From assembly GCF_003046185.1 (NCBI RefSeq), contig NZ_PZZL01000005.1, positions 186,001 through 250,000 of the forward strand: a DNA stretch of 64,000 nucleotides. Direction: 5' to 3'. A program made the position numbers and the translations under genes. Positions within the stretch are counted from its first letter, which is position 1, and the number at the start of each line of letters is the position of its first letter. The notes beneath the pieces are model-generated. The model ran no database searches, had not been told where the DNA came from, and worked only from the letters and a program-made list of their open reading frames with translations. This document shows, piece after piece, positions 30,727 through 39,129 of the stretch. This DNA comes from Phreatobacter oligotrophus (lineage in GTDB: Bacteria > Pseudomonadota > Alphaproteobacteria > Rhizobiales > Phreatobacteraceae).

Positions 30727-30890
30727 GTCAGTCCTCCCGATGCCGGACCGTTTCGGTCTCTCGGGCGTCATCCAACCACGCCATCGCCATGGCCGCGAGC
30801 CGCGCGGGAACAGGGCAGCCGCGCCACCGTTGCTATCGCGCACGGCACGGTGTTTGATGCCGCGACCCAACCGCGCGGGGCAGGGCGTTC

Positions 30891-31382
30891 ATGGCGTTGG
30901 AAATCGAACGCAAGTTCCTGGTCACCGGCAATGGCTGGCGCGCGGGCGCACGGACCCGCACCATCGCCCAGGCTTATCTCACCCCTCCCGGCCCGACTTC
31001 CGTGCGCGTCCGCATCCAGGACGGTCGGGCGACGCTCACCATCAAGGGCGAGTCCCGCGGCGCTGTCCGCGACGAATTCGAATATCCGCTGCCGCTCGAG
31101 GATGCCGAGGCGATGATGACGCTGTGCCAGCGTCCGCCGATCCGCAAGACGCGCCACGAGATCGTCCATGCCGGCAAGCTCTGGCAGGTCGATGTGTTCG
31201 AAGGGCCGCTCGCCGGCCTGATCATGGCCGAGGTCGAACTCCTGCGCGCTGATGAGGCGGTGTCGCTGCCCGACTGGGTCGGCCGCGAGGTCACCGACGA
31301 TCGCCGCTACCGCAATTCCAGCCTGATCGCCTCGGGCCTTGCCGGCCTCGACCTCGACGCGACGGCCTGCGTTCCCGCCTGA
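30891..31382 (+). CDS. CYTH-domain triphosphatase-like protein
   Basis: The 163-aa product is a single CYTH (triphosphate tunnel) domain. The N-terminal signature is EIERKF at 4-9, followed by alternating-charge strands SVRVRIQDGRATLTIKGE, DEFEYPLP, KTRHEI, WQVDVFEG and MAEVEL, all with the expected tunnel-lining Arg, Lys and Glu residues. Bacterial stand-alone CYTH proteins hydrolyse inorganic tripolyphosphate or act as adenylate cyclases; the short single-domain form favours triphosphatase. It has no obvious partner; lldD follows after 82 bp. Confidence 0.88.
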   Translation: MALEIERKFLVTGNGWRAGARTRTIAQAYLTPPGPTSVRVRIQDGRATLTIKGESRGAVRDEFEYPLPLEDAEAMMTLCQRPPIRKTRHEIVHAGKLWQVDVFEGPLAGLIMAEVELLRADEAVSLPDWVGREVTDDRRYRNSSLIASGLAGLDLDATACVPA

Positions 31383-31464
31383 CACGACAGCATCCGCGTC
31401 GCTTCCCGCAGCCCTTCGCCGGTGCTAACCAAGGCGACCCCAGCGATCCCGAGAGAAGGTTCGT

Positions 31465-32601
31465 ATGACCGTCATCACCAGCATCGAAGACCTGCGCGTC
31501 CTCGCCAAGCGCCGTGTCCCCCGCATGTTCTACGACTATGCCGATTCCGGCTCGTGGACCGAGGGGACCTACCGGGCCAACACCTCGGACTTCGCCAAGA
31601 TCAAGCTGCGCCAGCGCGTTGCCGTCGACATGCGCAACCGCTCGCTCGCCACCGAGATGATCGGCCAGCCCGTCTCGATGCCGGTGGCCCTTGCGCCCAC
31701 CGGCCTCACCGGCATGCAGCATGCCGACGGCGAGATCCTCGCCGCGCGCGCCGCCAACAAGGCCGGCATCCCCTTCACGCTCTCGACCATGAGCATCTGC
31801 TCGCTGGAGGACATCGCCGAGGCCACCGGCAAGCCCTTCTGGTTCCAGCTCTATGTGATGCGTGACCGCGAGTTCGCGGCCAACCTCATCGACCGTGCGA
31901 AGAAGGCGGGCTGCTCGGCCCTCGTGCTCACGCTGGACCTGCAGATCCTCGGCCAGCGCCACAAGGACATCAAGAACGGCCTCTCCGCCCCGCCGAAGCC
32001 GACGCTGAAGAACATCATCAATCTCGCCACCAAGCTGCGCTGGTGCATGGCCATGCTGGGCACCAACCGGCGCACCTTCGGCAACATCGTCGGCCACGCC
32101 AAGGGCGTCGACGACATGTCCTCGCTCTCGTCCTGGACCTCCGAGCAGTTCGACCCGGCGCTGAACTGGGACGACGTGAAGTGGATCAAGGACCGCTGGG
32201 GCGGCAAGCTGATCCTCAAGGGCATCCTCGACGCGGAGGACGCCGAGCTGGCGCTGGGGTCCGGCGCCGATGCGATCATCGTGTCGAACCATGGCGGCCG
32301 CCAGCTCGACGGCGCCATGTCCTCCATCGAGGCCCTGCCGGGCATCGTCGAGGCCGTGGGCTCGAAGGTCGAGCTGCACATGGACGGCGGCATCCGCTCC
32401 GGCCAGGACGTCATCAAGGCGATCGCACTCGGCGCCAAGGGCACCTATATCGGCCGCGCCTTCCTCTATGGCCTCGGCGCCATGGGCGAGGAGGGCGTCA
32501 CCGCCGCCATCGAGATCATCCGCAAGGAGCTCGACATCACCATGGCGCTCTGCGGCCTGCGCGACATCAAGACCGTCGACGGCAACATCCTGGTGCGCTG
32601 A
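31465..32601 (+). CDS. lldD: FMN-dependent alpha-hydroxy-acid dehydrogenase, L-lactate dehydrogenase type
   Basis: The 378-aa product belongs to the FMN-dependent alpha-hydroxy-acid oxidase family. The substrate-loop signature is SNHGGRQLDG with catalytic His276, the FMN region is APTGLTGMQHADGE, and MDGGIRSGQDVIKAIALGAKGTYIGR binds the FMN phosphate. It oxidises L-lactate or a related 2-hydroxy acid and feeds electrons to the respiratory chain. AGAAGG precedes ATG 31465. No lactate permease or regulator is adjacent, so glycolate, mandelate or other hydroxy acids remain possible. Confidence 0.88.
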   Translation: MTVITSIEDLRVLAKRRVPRMFYDYADSGSWTEGTYRANTSDFAKIKLRQRVAVDMRNRSLATEMIGQPVSMPVALAPTGLTGMQHADGEILAARAANKAGIPFTLSTMSICSLEDIAEATGKPFWFQLYVMRDREFAANLIDRAKKAGCSALVLTLDLQILGQRHKDIKNGLSAPPKPTLKNIINLATKLRWCMAMLGTNRRTFGNIVGHAKGVDDMSSLSSWTSEQFDPALNWDDVKWIKDRWGGKLILKGILDAEDAELALGSGADAIIVSNHGGRQLDGAMSSIEALPGIVEAVGSKVELHMDGGIRSGQDVIKAIALGAKGTYIGRAFLYGLGAMGEEGVTAAIEIIRKELDITMALCGLRDIKTVDGNILVR

Positions 32602-32604
32602 GCG

Positions 32605-33423
32605 CTAGATCGGCCATCCCAGGACGAGGCGCTCCGCCTCGTCCCCGCGCCCGGCGATGAAGCGGCGGACGGCGACGCTGATCCCGCCCTCGCCGAGGGT
32701 CAGGTGGTTCCAGGCATTGACCTCGCCGCGCAGCCGGTCGGAGGTCGCCGATCCCGCATGGAGGATGACCACGTCGTCCGCGGCGAGGCGCTCGCCCGTC
32801 ACGGCCGGGCGCTCGCCCGCGGCCGGGTTCCAGACGCTGGCATGGGAGCGGTGGCGGTGGCCGAGCAGCAGCACGCTCTTCGACCGGCGAGCCAGCGTTG
32901 CGAGCAGCCTGTCGCCCCCGGTGACGAGGTCATAGGCCTGCGCCGTGTCATTGCCATAGGCGACGGGATGGTGGGCGGCGACCAGCAGCGGCCGCGGATC
33001 GCGCTCGGCGGTGGCGAGCGCCTCCACCTGTGACGACGAGACAATGCCCCGCGACCAGTTGAGATAGGGGCCGAAAGGCCGGGCGCTGTTGACCCCGCGG
33101 ATGAGCACTTCCGCATTCGACCATTCCGGGCTGAGGCCATCGGCAATGAAGTGCCGCCAGCGGCGGAAGGGCGCGAAGAAGCGCTCGCTCAGGGGAAAGG
33201 CGACGATGTCGTGATTGCCCGGCACGACGAGGACCGGCGCCGGCATCCGGTCGAGGAAGGCGCGCGCCTCGGCGAATTCCCGCCGGCTGGCCGACTGGGT
33301 CATGTCCCCACTGACCACCACCACGTCCGGCCGGAGCATGGCGAGGTCGGCGAGAAGCGCCTCCACCGCCTCCGGCAGTTCCCGCCCGAAATGGATGTCG
33401 GAGACATGGGCGATGACGGTCAT
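32605..33423 (-). CDS. Calcineurin-like metallophosphoesterase
   Basis: The 272-aa product carries the dinuclear-metal motifs HVSDIHFG, VVVSGDMTQSA, VVPGNHDIV, AAHHPVAYGN and LLGHRHRS in the standard order. It resembles the cyclic-nucleotide phosphodiesterase (CpdA/Icc) branch, but the substrate is unproven. It starts 5 bp after the stop of the lipid-kinase-like gene on the same strand, so the two form an operon. Its 3' end faces lldD with 3 bp between stops. Confidence 0.88.
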   Translation of the reverse strand: MTVIAHVSDIHFGRELPEAVEALLADLAMLRPDVVVVSGDMTQSASRREFAEARAFLDRMPAPVLVVPGNHDIVAFPLSERFFAPFRRWRHFIADGLSPEWSNAEVLIRGVNSARPFGPYLNWSRGIVSSSQVEALATAERDPRPLLVAAHHPVAYGNDTAQAYDLVTGGDRLLATLARRSKSVLLLGHRHRSHASVWNPAAGERPAVTGERLAADDVVILHAGSATSDRLRGEVNAWNHLTLGEGGISVAVRRFIAGRGDEAERLVLGWPI

Positions 33424-33428
33424 GCCCG

Positions 33429-34358
33429 TCAGCCCGGTGCGACCGGCCGGGGCACCACGACCCTGAGCGCCCGGGGCATGACCTCGAAGCGCAGCGGCGT
33501 CGACACGCGGCGGATCTCGCCGTCATTGAGGATGGTCAGGAACGGCCGGTTCGTGTCGATCGTGAGCCGGGCCGTCTCGTGATAGCCGATGGTCGGCGCC
33601 TGCCGCGCCGTGCCTGAGAAGATCGCCGCGGCCAGCCGGAAAAGCGTGAAATAGCCGCTCTCCCGCGCCGCATAGACCGCGAGCAGCCCATCATCGAGCT
33701 TCGCCCGGAACGGGATGCGCGAGACGATCTCGGCCAGCGGATTGACGGAGACGATGACGCCGCGCGTCGTTTCGGTCCAGGCGCTCGCGCCGTCGCGGAT
33801 GGCGAGGCGGGCGGGGCGCAGCATCATCGCCTTCCAGCCCGTGCGCAGGAAGGAGACCAGCGTCGCGGCGAGCCGGCCGCGCGCCTCCTCGCGGTAGCGC
33901 TGGAGCTTCGCCAGCGGGCCGATGACGCTGGTGCAGAGGAAGGCCTGGCCGTTGACCGCACCGACATCGATGGCGCGGACCTCGCCGGAGACGAGCGCCT
34001 CGATGGCGGCATCGGGAAGCAGCGGGATGAGGAGGTCGCGGGCGAGCTGGTTCACCGTGCCCTGCGGCACCACGGCGACGATCGTCGGCGTGCCGAGAAA
34101 GGCCTCGGCCACGGCGAGAATCGTGCCGTCGCCGCCGGTGACGACGACCACGTCGGGCGCCTGCGCCTTGCAGGCGGCGATGGCCTCGGCGAGCTTGCCG
34201 CCGCGCGCCATGAAGATGCGGGGATAGATCCCGAAGCGCGACAAGGTCGAGACGATGGCATCCACCGCCGCGCCGCGCCCATTGAGGCCGGAACTGCGAT
34301 TGGCGAGGATGGCGACGGAGGGCGTGCCGTCGAACCCGAAAATGCCGTCCTCAGCCAT
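33429..34358 (-). CDS. Diacylglycerol/sphingosine kinase-like protein (DAGK catalytic domain)
   Basis: The 309-aa product has the N-terminal kinase fold of the DAGK_cat family: ILANRSSGLNGRG, then VVVTGGDGTILAVAEAFLG with GGDGT at 75-79, then VVPQGTVNQLARDLLIP. The C-terminal beta-sandwich includes KLDDGLLAVYAARES and FLTILNDGEIRRV, the latter supplying the catalytic-region acidic residue. Members phosphorylate diacylglycerol, ceramide or sphingoid lipids. ATG 34358 follows GAAGGGG. It is the first gene of a two-gene unit with the metallophosphoesterase. Confidence 0.88.
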   Translation of the reverse strand: MAEDGIFGFDGTPSVAILANRSSGLNGRGAAVDAIVSTLSRFGIYPRIFMARGGKLAEAIAACKAQAPDVVVVTGGDGTILAVAEAFLGTPTIVAVVPQGTVNQLARDLLIPLLPDAAIEALVSGEVRAIDVGAVNGQAFLCTSVIGPLAKLQRYREEARGRLAATLVSFLRTGWKAMMLRPARLAIRDGASAWTETTRGVIVSVNPLAEIVSRIPFRAKLDDGLLAVYAARESGYFTLFRLAAAIFSGTARQAPTIGYHETARLTIDTNRPFLTILNDGEIRRVSTPLRFEVMPRALRVVVPRPVAPG

Positions 34359-34585
34359 GACACCCCTTCCCTCGGCCCGATGGGACCCGGTCGCCGTGGC
34401 GACGGCCATGACAACGGCCGAGCCGCACGCGCGGTTCCGGCGATCACCAGCAGATGGGGTGTGCGAGGAGTATCCGCGGCGCGACCTATGGGCGCATCGG
34501 CCGGCAGGACAACGACCGGCGGGCCCGACGACAAAAGGGCCACCTCGCGGCGGCCCTCGGTCGATGGTCGATCAGGCTGATGGGA

Positions 34586-34972
34586 TCAGCGGCGGCCGCC
34601 CTTGGCGGCGGCCTTGGCGCGAGCCTCCGCATAGGCGGCGATCTCGCGATAGATCTGCTTCGGACGCGCCTTGGCGCGGGCCTCTTCCTCTTCGAGACGC
34701 TTCAGCTCGGCCTCTTCGGCCAGCCGGCGCTCCTCTTCCTTGCGGATGGCCTCCTCGGCGGCGAGGCGCTCGGCCTCGGCACGGCGGGCGGCTTCCTTTT
34801 CGGCCTCGCGCGCGGCGCGGGCTTCCGCGATGGCGCGACGTTCGGCCTGACGCTTCTGGAACTCCGGATCATCCGGGCCCGGGCGCGACTTGAACTTCTG
34901 GAGCAGGGCCTGCTTGGCCTTCTGCTGGGCTTCAAGACGCTCGCTCAGGCCGTTCTGGGATTGAATGCGCAA
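34586..34972 (-). CDS. Coiled-coil protein, DUF6481-like, TTG start
   Basis: The 128-aa product begins LRIQSQNGLSERLEAQQKAK, then QALLQKFKSRPGPDDPEFQK, and continues as a long Ala/Arg/Glu/Lys-rich coiled coil (AEARAAREAEKEAARRAEAE) with a basic C terminus. The pattern QALLQKF plus PxxDDP resembles DUF6481 proteins of alphaproteobacteria, whose role is unknown. The best start is TTG 34972 with GAAGGA upstream; the frame continues to 35167 but those residues look like non-coding sequence. It stands alone. Confidence 0.72.
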   Translation of the reverse strand: MRIQSQNGLSERLEAQQKAKQALLQKFKSRPGPDDPEFQKRQAERRAIAEARAAREAEKEAARRAEAERLAAEEAIRKEEERRLAEEAELKRLEEEEARAKARPKQIYREIAAYAEARAKAAAKGGRR

Positions 34973-35170
34973 AGGGCACTTGTCCTTCGTCAGGGTGGTC
35001 GGGTTGTGAGGTACCGCAGCCGGCAGGCTCGTCCCGAGGTCGGGAGGCCACGTCGCGGCTGCATCCGGGTACAGAAAGGCTGGCCGAACGTCAACGTCTA
35101 AACATGGTGGAATGACATATGGTTGACGCTTGGCAGCCATTCGCCGGCGCATGATCCGGCAAGGCACGGC

Positions 35171-35830
35171 TCACGTCGTGCGGGCGAGCACCCTCAGGAG
35201 GTCGCGGCGCACCGCCTCGATATGGTGGACGAGGAACCGGCCCGCCTCCACGAAGGCCCCGGCACGGCACAGGCGGATGAGCTCGGCATGTTCGAGCTCG
35301 GCGACGCCCATGGCCTCGGTGTTCGAGAGCTGCACCCGGGTGTAGCGGTCGCTGGTCTGCAGCAGCGCCACGACGATGGACTGCGTGCGCGGCTGGTTCG
35401 CCTTGGCGTAGAGCGCCAGGTGGAACTCGGCGTTGATGGCGCCCCACTGCGCCACGTCGCCCGCCGCGATGGCCGCCTCGAACCGCGCCTGGATGGCGTC
35501 GAGGCCCGCGAAGTCATCGGCATCGAAACGCGGCGCGGAACTCGCGAGCATCCGCGGCTCGAGCAGCGCCCTCAGGTCGAAGACGTCGTTGACCTCGTCG
35601 AAGGACAGCTCCGAGACGATGGCGCCCTTGTGCGGCACGATCCGCACGAAGCCCTCGGCCTCCAGCTGGAACAGCGCCTCGCGCACCGGGATGCGGCTGA
35701 CGCCGTAGGTCTCGGCGAGGGCGTCCTGGCGCAGCTGCGTGCCGGCGGGATGCGATCCGTCGAGGATCGCCGTCCGCAGCCGGTCGACGATGGCGGCAGA
35801 GAGGGTGCGGTGCTTGAGCGGTGCGGTCAT
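35171..35830 (-). CDS. GntR-family transcriptional regulator, FCD subfamily
   Basis: The 219-aa product has an N-terminal winged helix (LRTAILDGSHPAGTQLRQDA, then LAETYGVSRIPVREALFQLE) and a C-terminal all-helical FCD ligand domain with the expected metal/ligand residues in DLRALLEPRML, NAEFHLALYAKA and ELEHAELI. It is divergent from the TRAP transporter operon and most likely represses it until the substrate binds. Similar FCD regulators control hydroxyproline catabolism in rhizobia. ATG 35830 is chosen; its ribosome site is weak, and the frame is open to 35884. Confidence 0.88.
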   Translation of the reverse strand: MTAPLKHRTLSAAIVDRLRTAILDGSHPAGTQLRQDALAETYGVSRIPVREALFQLEAEGFVRIVPHKGAIVSELSFDEVNDVFDLRALLEPRMLASSAPRFDADDFAGLDAIQARFEAAIAAGDVAQWGAINAEFHLALYAKANQPRTQSIVVALLQTSDRYTRVQLSNTEAMGVAELEHAELIRLCRAGAFVEAGRFLVHHIEAVRRDLLRVLARTT

Positions 35831-35963
35831 GCGTGTCTCGTTCCAGCCCGACTCACCGGGCCATGATTGCAGGCGCTCGCCCACCCGCGGAAGGGTTGTA
35901 GCACCCCTTTCCCCGAATGGCCGCTGGGGGATGAGAAAACATCTCGCAACCCCGTTGACTCGA

Positions 35964-35979
35964 AGATTGTATAAAATCT
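35964..35979. promoter_or_regulatory. Candidate GntR operator/promoter of the TRAP operon
   Basis: AGATT and AATCT flank a GTATAA core, giving a short palindrome similar to FCD-GntR operators with a TTGTATA-type core. It lies in the divergent region between the regulator and the transporter, next to TTGACT (35955-35960). The exact promoter boxes cannot be fixed by eye. Confidence 0.45.
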
Positions 35980-36028
35980 ACCGTGCAAAAAATCCAGAGC
36001 CAAGCGCGTGTCGGGGGACGGCGCAACG

Positions 36029-36652
36029 ATGAATGACACCATCACCACGGAACGGCCACGGGCCGGGGCGGCCGCCGCGATCCAGGCGCTCTCGGCGGGC
36101 CTGCTCGCCGTCGAGCGCCTCGCCATCATGGGGCTGATGTTCCTGCTCTCCGGGCTCATCCTGCTCAATGTCGTCACCCGCTATTCCGGCATGCCGATCT
36201 ACTGGATCGACGAGTCGGCGGTTTACTCGGTGGTCTGGCTCACCTTCATCGGTGCCTCCGCCATGACGCGCCTGAGGCTCGACTTCGCCGTCACCATGCT
36301 GACCGAGCGCCTGCCGGAGGGCCAGCAGCGGGTCGCCAAGGTCATCGCCACCGGCCTCGTCGTGGTGTTCGGCATCGGCCTTGGCGTGATGTGCTGGCTG
36401 TGGATGGACCCGGTCGGTCTCGCCAAGGCCGGGTTCGACGCCCGCGAATTCGCCGGCCAGACCTTCAACTTCCTCTACACCGAGCGCACCCAGACGCTGA
36501 ACTGGCCGACCTGGGTCCTCTATCTCATCCTGCCGCTCTTCGCCGTCACCATGACGGTCCATGGCCTCGCCAACCTGGTCGAGGACATGGGGCTGGCGCC
36601 CCGCGTGCCGCTCCGCGGCTTCGTCCTCTCCGATGTCGACGGGGTGAACTGA
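36029..36652 (+). CDS. TRAP transporter small permease (DctQ type)
   Basis: The 207-aa product has four predicted membrane helices (LAIMGLMFLLSGLILLNVVT, then YSVVWLTFIGASAMTRLRL, a third around FGIGLGVMCWLWMDP and a fourth around LYLILPLFAVTMTV). It is somewhat longer than average because of a loop between helices 3 and 4. It forms the membrane complex with the large permease. ATG 36029 has GGGGGA upstream; a GTG at 36008 is a less likely start. Its stop overlaps the next start (TGATG). Confidence 0.88.
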   Translation: MNDTITTERPRAGAAAAIQALSAGLLAVERLAIMGLMFLLSGLILLNVVTRYSGMPIYWIDESAVYSVVWLTFIGASAMTRLRLDFAVTMLTERLPEGQQRVAKVIATGLVVVFGIGLGVMCWLWMDPVGLAKAGFDAREFAGQTFNFLYTERTQTLNWPTWVLYLILPLFAVTMTVHGLANLVEDMGLAPRVPLRGFVLSDVDGVN

Positions 36653-37917
36653 TGCTCACCACCGCCGCCTTCGTCGCCATCATGCTGGTCGGCGTGCCGA
36701 TCGGCCTGTGCCTCTGCCTTGCCGGCATCGTCTACATCTGGGCCTCGGGCAATCCGCTGCTGTTCCAGTCCTACCCGCTGCAGATGTTCGGCGGGGTCGA
36801 CAGCTACGGCCTCATCGCCATCCCGCTCTTCATCCTCATCGGCGAGATCATGAACGGTGGCGGCATCACCCGCCGCATCGTGGAGCTCTCCATGGCCTTC
36901 GTCGGCTCGGTGCGCGGCGGCCTCGCCTATGTGAACATCCTCGCCAACATGTTCGTCTCCTCGATCCTCGGATCGGCCACGGCGCAGGTCGCCATCATGG
37001 CCCAGATCATGGTCCCGGAGATGGAGAAGCAGGGCTACGACAAGACCTTCGCCGCCGGCCTCACCGCTTACGGCGGCATGCTGGGACCCATCATCCCGCC
37101 CTCGGTGATGTTCGTCGTCTATTCGGTGCTGGCGCAGGTCTCGGTCTCGGACATGCTGATCGCCGGCATCCTGCCCGGCATCCTGCTCACCGGCCTGTTC
37201 TTCATCTGCATCGCCATCATGGGGGTGAAGTACAACTATCCCCGCGCGCCGAAGCAGACGCTGCGCGAGCGCTTCGCCACCGTCATGGCGGCCGGCCCAA
37301 CGCTCGCCATCCCGCTCGTCATCGTCGGCTCGATCCTCTCGGGCCTTGCCAATGCCACCGAGTCGGCGGCCGTCGGCACGGTCGCAGCCGCCCTCGTCGG
37401 CCGCTACTGGACGAAGGAATTCTCCTTCTCCCGCCTTCCCGAGATGATGCTGCGCGCCGGCATCTACTCGGCCGTCGTGCTCTTCCTCGTCGCCGCCGCG
37501 GCGGTGTTCTCGTGGATCCTCATCTACGGGAAGGTGCCGCAGGAGACGGCGGCCTGGATCCAGACGGTCGCCAAGGACCCGGTCTCCTTCATGCTGCTGA
37601 CCAACGTCATCCTGCTGGTCATCGGCACGGTGATCGACGGTATTCCCGGTCTGATCATGACCGTGCCGATCCTGTTGCCCATCGCCACCGACATCTACGG
37701 CATCGACCCCCGCCATTTCGGCGTGGTGGTGGTCATCAACCTCGTCCTCGGGCTGCTCTCGCCGCCTGTCGGCCTGTGCTTCTTCGTCGCCGCCGCCGTC
37801 ACCGGGGCCAAGCCGGGGAAGATGTTCCTCGTCACCATGCCCTTCTTCGGCGTGAGCTGCATCCTCCTGGTGCTGCTCTCGCTCTACCCCTTCCTCTCCC
37901 TCGCCCTTGTGAAGTGA
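36652..37917 (+). CDS. TRAP transporter large permease (DctM type)
   Basis: The 421-aa product has about 12 hydrophobic segments and the DctM family landmarks GVPIGLCLCLAGI, IPLFILIGEIMNGGGITRRIV, GGMLGPIIPPSVMFVVYSV and LSPPVGLCFFVAAAVTG. It is the secondary-transport subunit driven by a sodium or proton gradient. Translation is coupled to the small permease. The binding-protein gene follows after 21 bp. Confidence 0.93.
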   Translation: MLTTAAFVAIMLVGVPIGLCLCLAGIVYIWASGNPLLFQSYPLQMFGGVDSYGLIAIPLFILIGEIMNGGGITRRIVELSMAFVGSVRGGLAYVNILANMFVSSILGSATAQVAIMAQIMVPEMEKQGYDKTFAAGLTAYGGMLGPIIPPSVMFVVYSVLAQVSVSDMLIAGILPGILLTGLFFICIAIMGVKYNYPRAPKQTLRERFATVMAAGPTLAIPLVIVGSILSGLANATESAAVGTVAAALVGRYWTKEFSFSRLPEMMLRAGIYSAVVLFLVAAAAVFSWILIYGKVPQETAAWIQTVAKDPVSFMLLTNVILLVIGTVIDGIPGLIMTVPILLPIATDIYGIDPRHFGVVVVINLVLGLLSPPVGLCFFVAAAVTGAKPGKMFLVTMPFFGVSCILLVLLSLYPFLSLALVK

Positions 37918-37938
37918 CCCCCTGAAAGGAGCCTGCCG

Positions 37939-38922
37939 ATGACCCTGTCCCGTCGCCATCTCATCGCCGCCGGCGCCAGCCTGCCGCTGGCAGCCCCGTC
38001 GCTCGCCCTTGCCCAGGCGAAAGAATTCCGCCTCGGCATCCTCACCCCCAACGGCCATCCCTGGAACAAGGCCGCGCTGAAGGTGGGCGAGGACCTGAAG
38101 GCCGCCACCAACGGCCGCCTGACGCTGACCGTCTTCCACTCGGGCCAGCTCGGCAACGAGGCCGCCATGCTGCAGCAGATGCAGTCCGGCGCCCTCGACA
38201 TGGGCTGGATCATGGCCGCCGAGCTCGGCTCGCGCGTGCCGACGATCGCCGCCATCACGGCTCCCTACGTGGTCGACTCGACCCCGAAGATCGCCAAGCT
38301 GGTGCGCGACCCCGTCGCCATGAAGCTCTTCGACGTGCTGCCGCGCGAGACCGGCACGATCGGCCTCGCCTGGGGCATCACCGGCATGCGCGCCGTCTTT
38401 GCCGCCAAGGACATCTCCAAGGTCGCCGACATCCGCGGCATGAAGCTGCGCATCAACCCGACGCCGGTCTATCGCGACTTCTACCAGGCGCTGGGCGCCG
38501 CCCCGACGCCGATCCCGACGCCGCAGGTCTTCGACGCCATGACCAACGGCCAGGTCGACGGCCTGGAGGCGGATCTCGAGTTCTCGTGGAACCAGCGCTT
38601 CGACAAGGTGTCCAAGTCGATCCTGCAGATGAACGCCGTTTTCATGCCGGTCATCGCCCTCGTCTCCGGCCGCGTCTGGCAGACCGTGCCCGCCGCCGAC
38701 CGCGAGCTCATCACCCGGACCGTCAAGGCCGCCCTTGACCAGCAGATCGACGAGCTCGCCGGCAACGAGCCGAAGCTGATCGAGCAGTTCAAGGCCACCG
38801 GCATCCCCTTCCGCAACGCCGACCCGAAGGAGGCCGAGGCGGTGGTGGCCGAGTTCGACAAGATCTGGCTGCCGAAGGCCCCGATCCTCGCCGACCTGCG
38901 CAAGGCCGGCGCGGCGCTCTGA
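37939..38922 (+). CDS. TRAP transporter substrate-binding protein (DctP type)
   Basis: The 327-aa product begins with a twin-arginine-like signal (TLSRRHLIAAGASLPLAAPS, cleavage near LALAQA). The DctP fold landmarks are GQLGNEAAMLQQMQSGALDMG, WGITGMRAVFAAKDI and IRGMKLRINPTPVYRDFYQALGA, where the Arg that binds a substrate carboxylate is in MKLRI. AAGGAG precedes ATG 37939. Context with the DapA-like and epimerase genes suggests a hydroxyproline or related imino-acid substrate; this is inferred. Confidence 0.9.
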   Translation: MTLSRRHLIAAGASLPLAAPSLALAQAKEFRLGILTPNGHPWNKAALKVGEDLKAATNGRLTLTVFHSGQLGNEAAMLQQMQSGALDMGWIMAAELGSRVPTIAAITAPYVVDSTPKIAKLVRDPVAMKLFDVLPRETGTIGLAWGITGMRAVFAAKDISKVADIRGMKLRINPTPVYRDFYQALGAAPTPIPTPQVFDAMTNGQVDGLEADLEFSWNQRFDKVSKSILQMNAVFMPVIALVSGRVWQTVPAADRELITRTVKAALDQQIDELAGNEPKLIEQFKATGIPFRNADPKEAEAVVAEFDKIWLPKAPILADLRKAGAAL

Positions 38923-38935
38923 GCGACCGGAACAC

Positions 38936-39056
38936 CGTCCGCCATCCCCGGCCGACCGAGCGTCAGCGAGGGAGGGGAAGGGGATCCAGGAGCGGCAGCG
39001 GTCGCGCCTGCGGCCCCTGGACCCCCTTCCCTCGCTTCGCTCGCCGGGGGTGACGG
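38936..39056. repeat. Palindromic element inside the TRAP/DapA-like operon
   Basis: About 120 bp form an imperfect inverted repeat. GGGAAGGGGATCCAGG-like sequence on the left (GAGGGAGGGGAAGGGGATCC near 38969-38986) mirrors CCTGGACCCCCTTCCCTCGC at 39017-39036, and the outer ends CCGTC...CGG mirror CCGGGGGTGACGG. It is unrelated to the 29622-type repeat. It could reduce read-through or stabilise the upstream mRNA. Confidence 0.75.
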
Positions 39057-39129
39057 ACCCTGAATCCCCCTACCCGCCGATGGCGCCCGGAGCGCCGTCG
39101 GCCACGACCGATCTTTTGGAGAAAACCCC

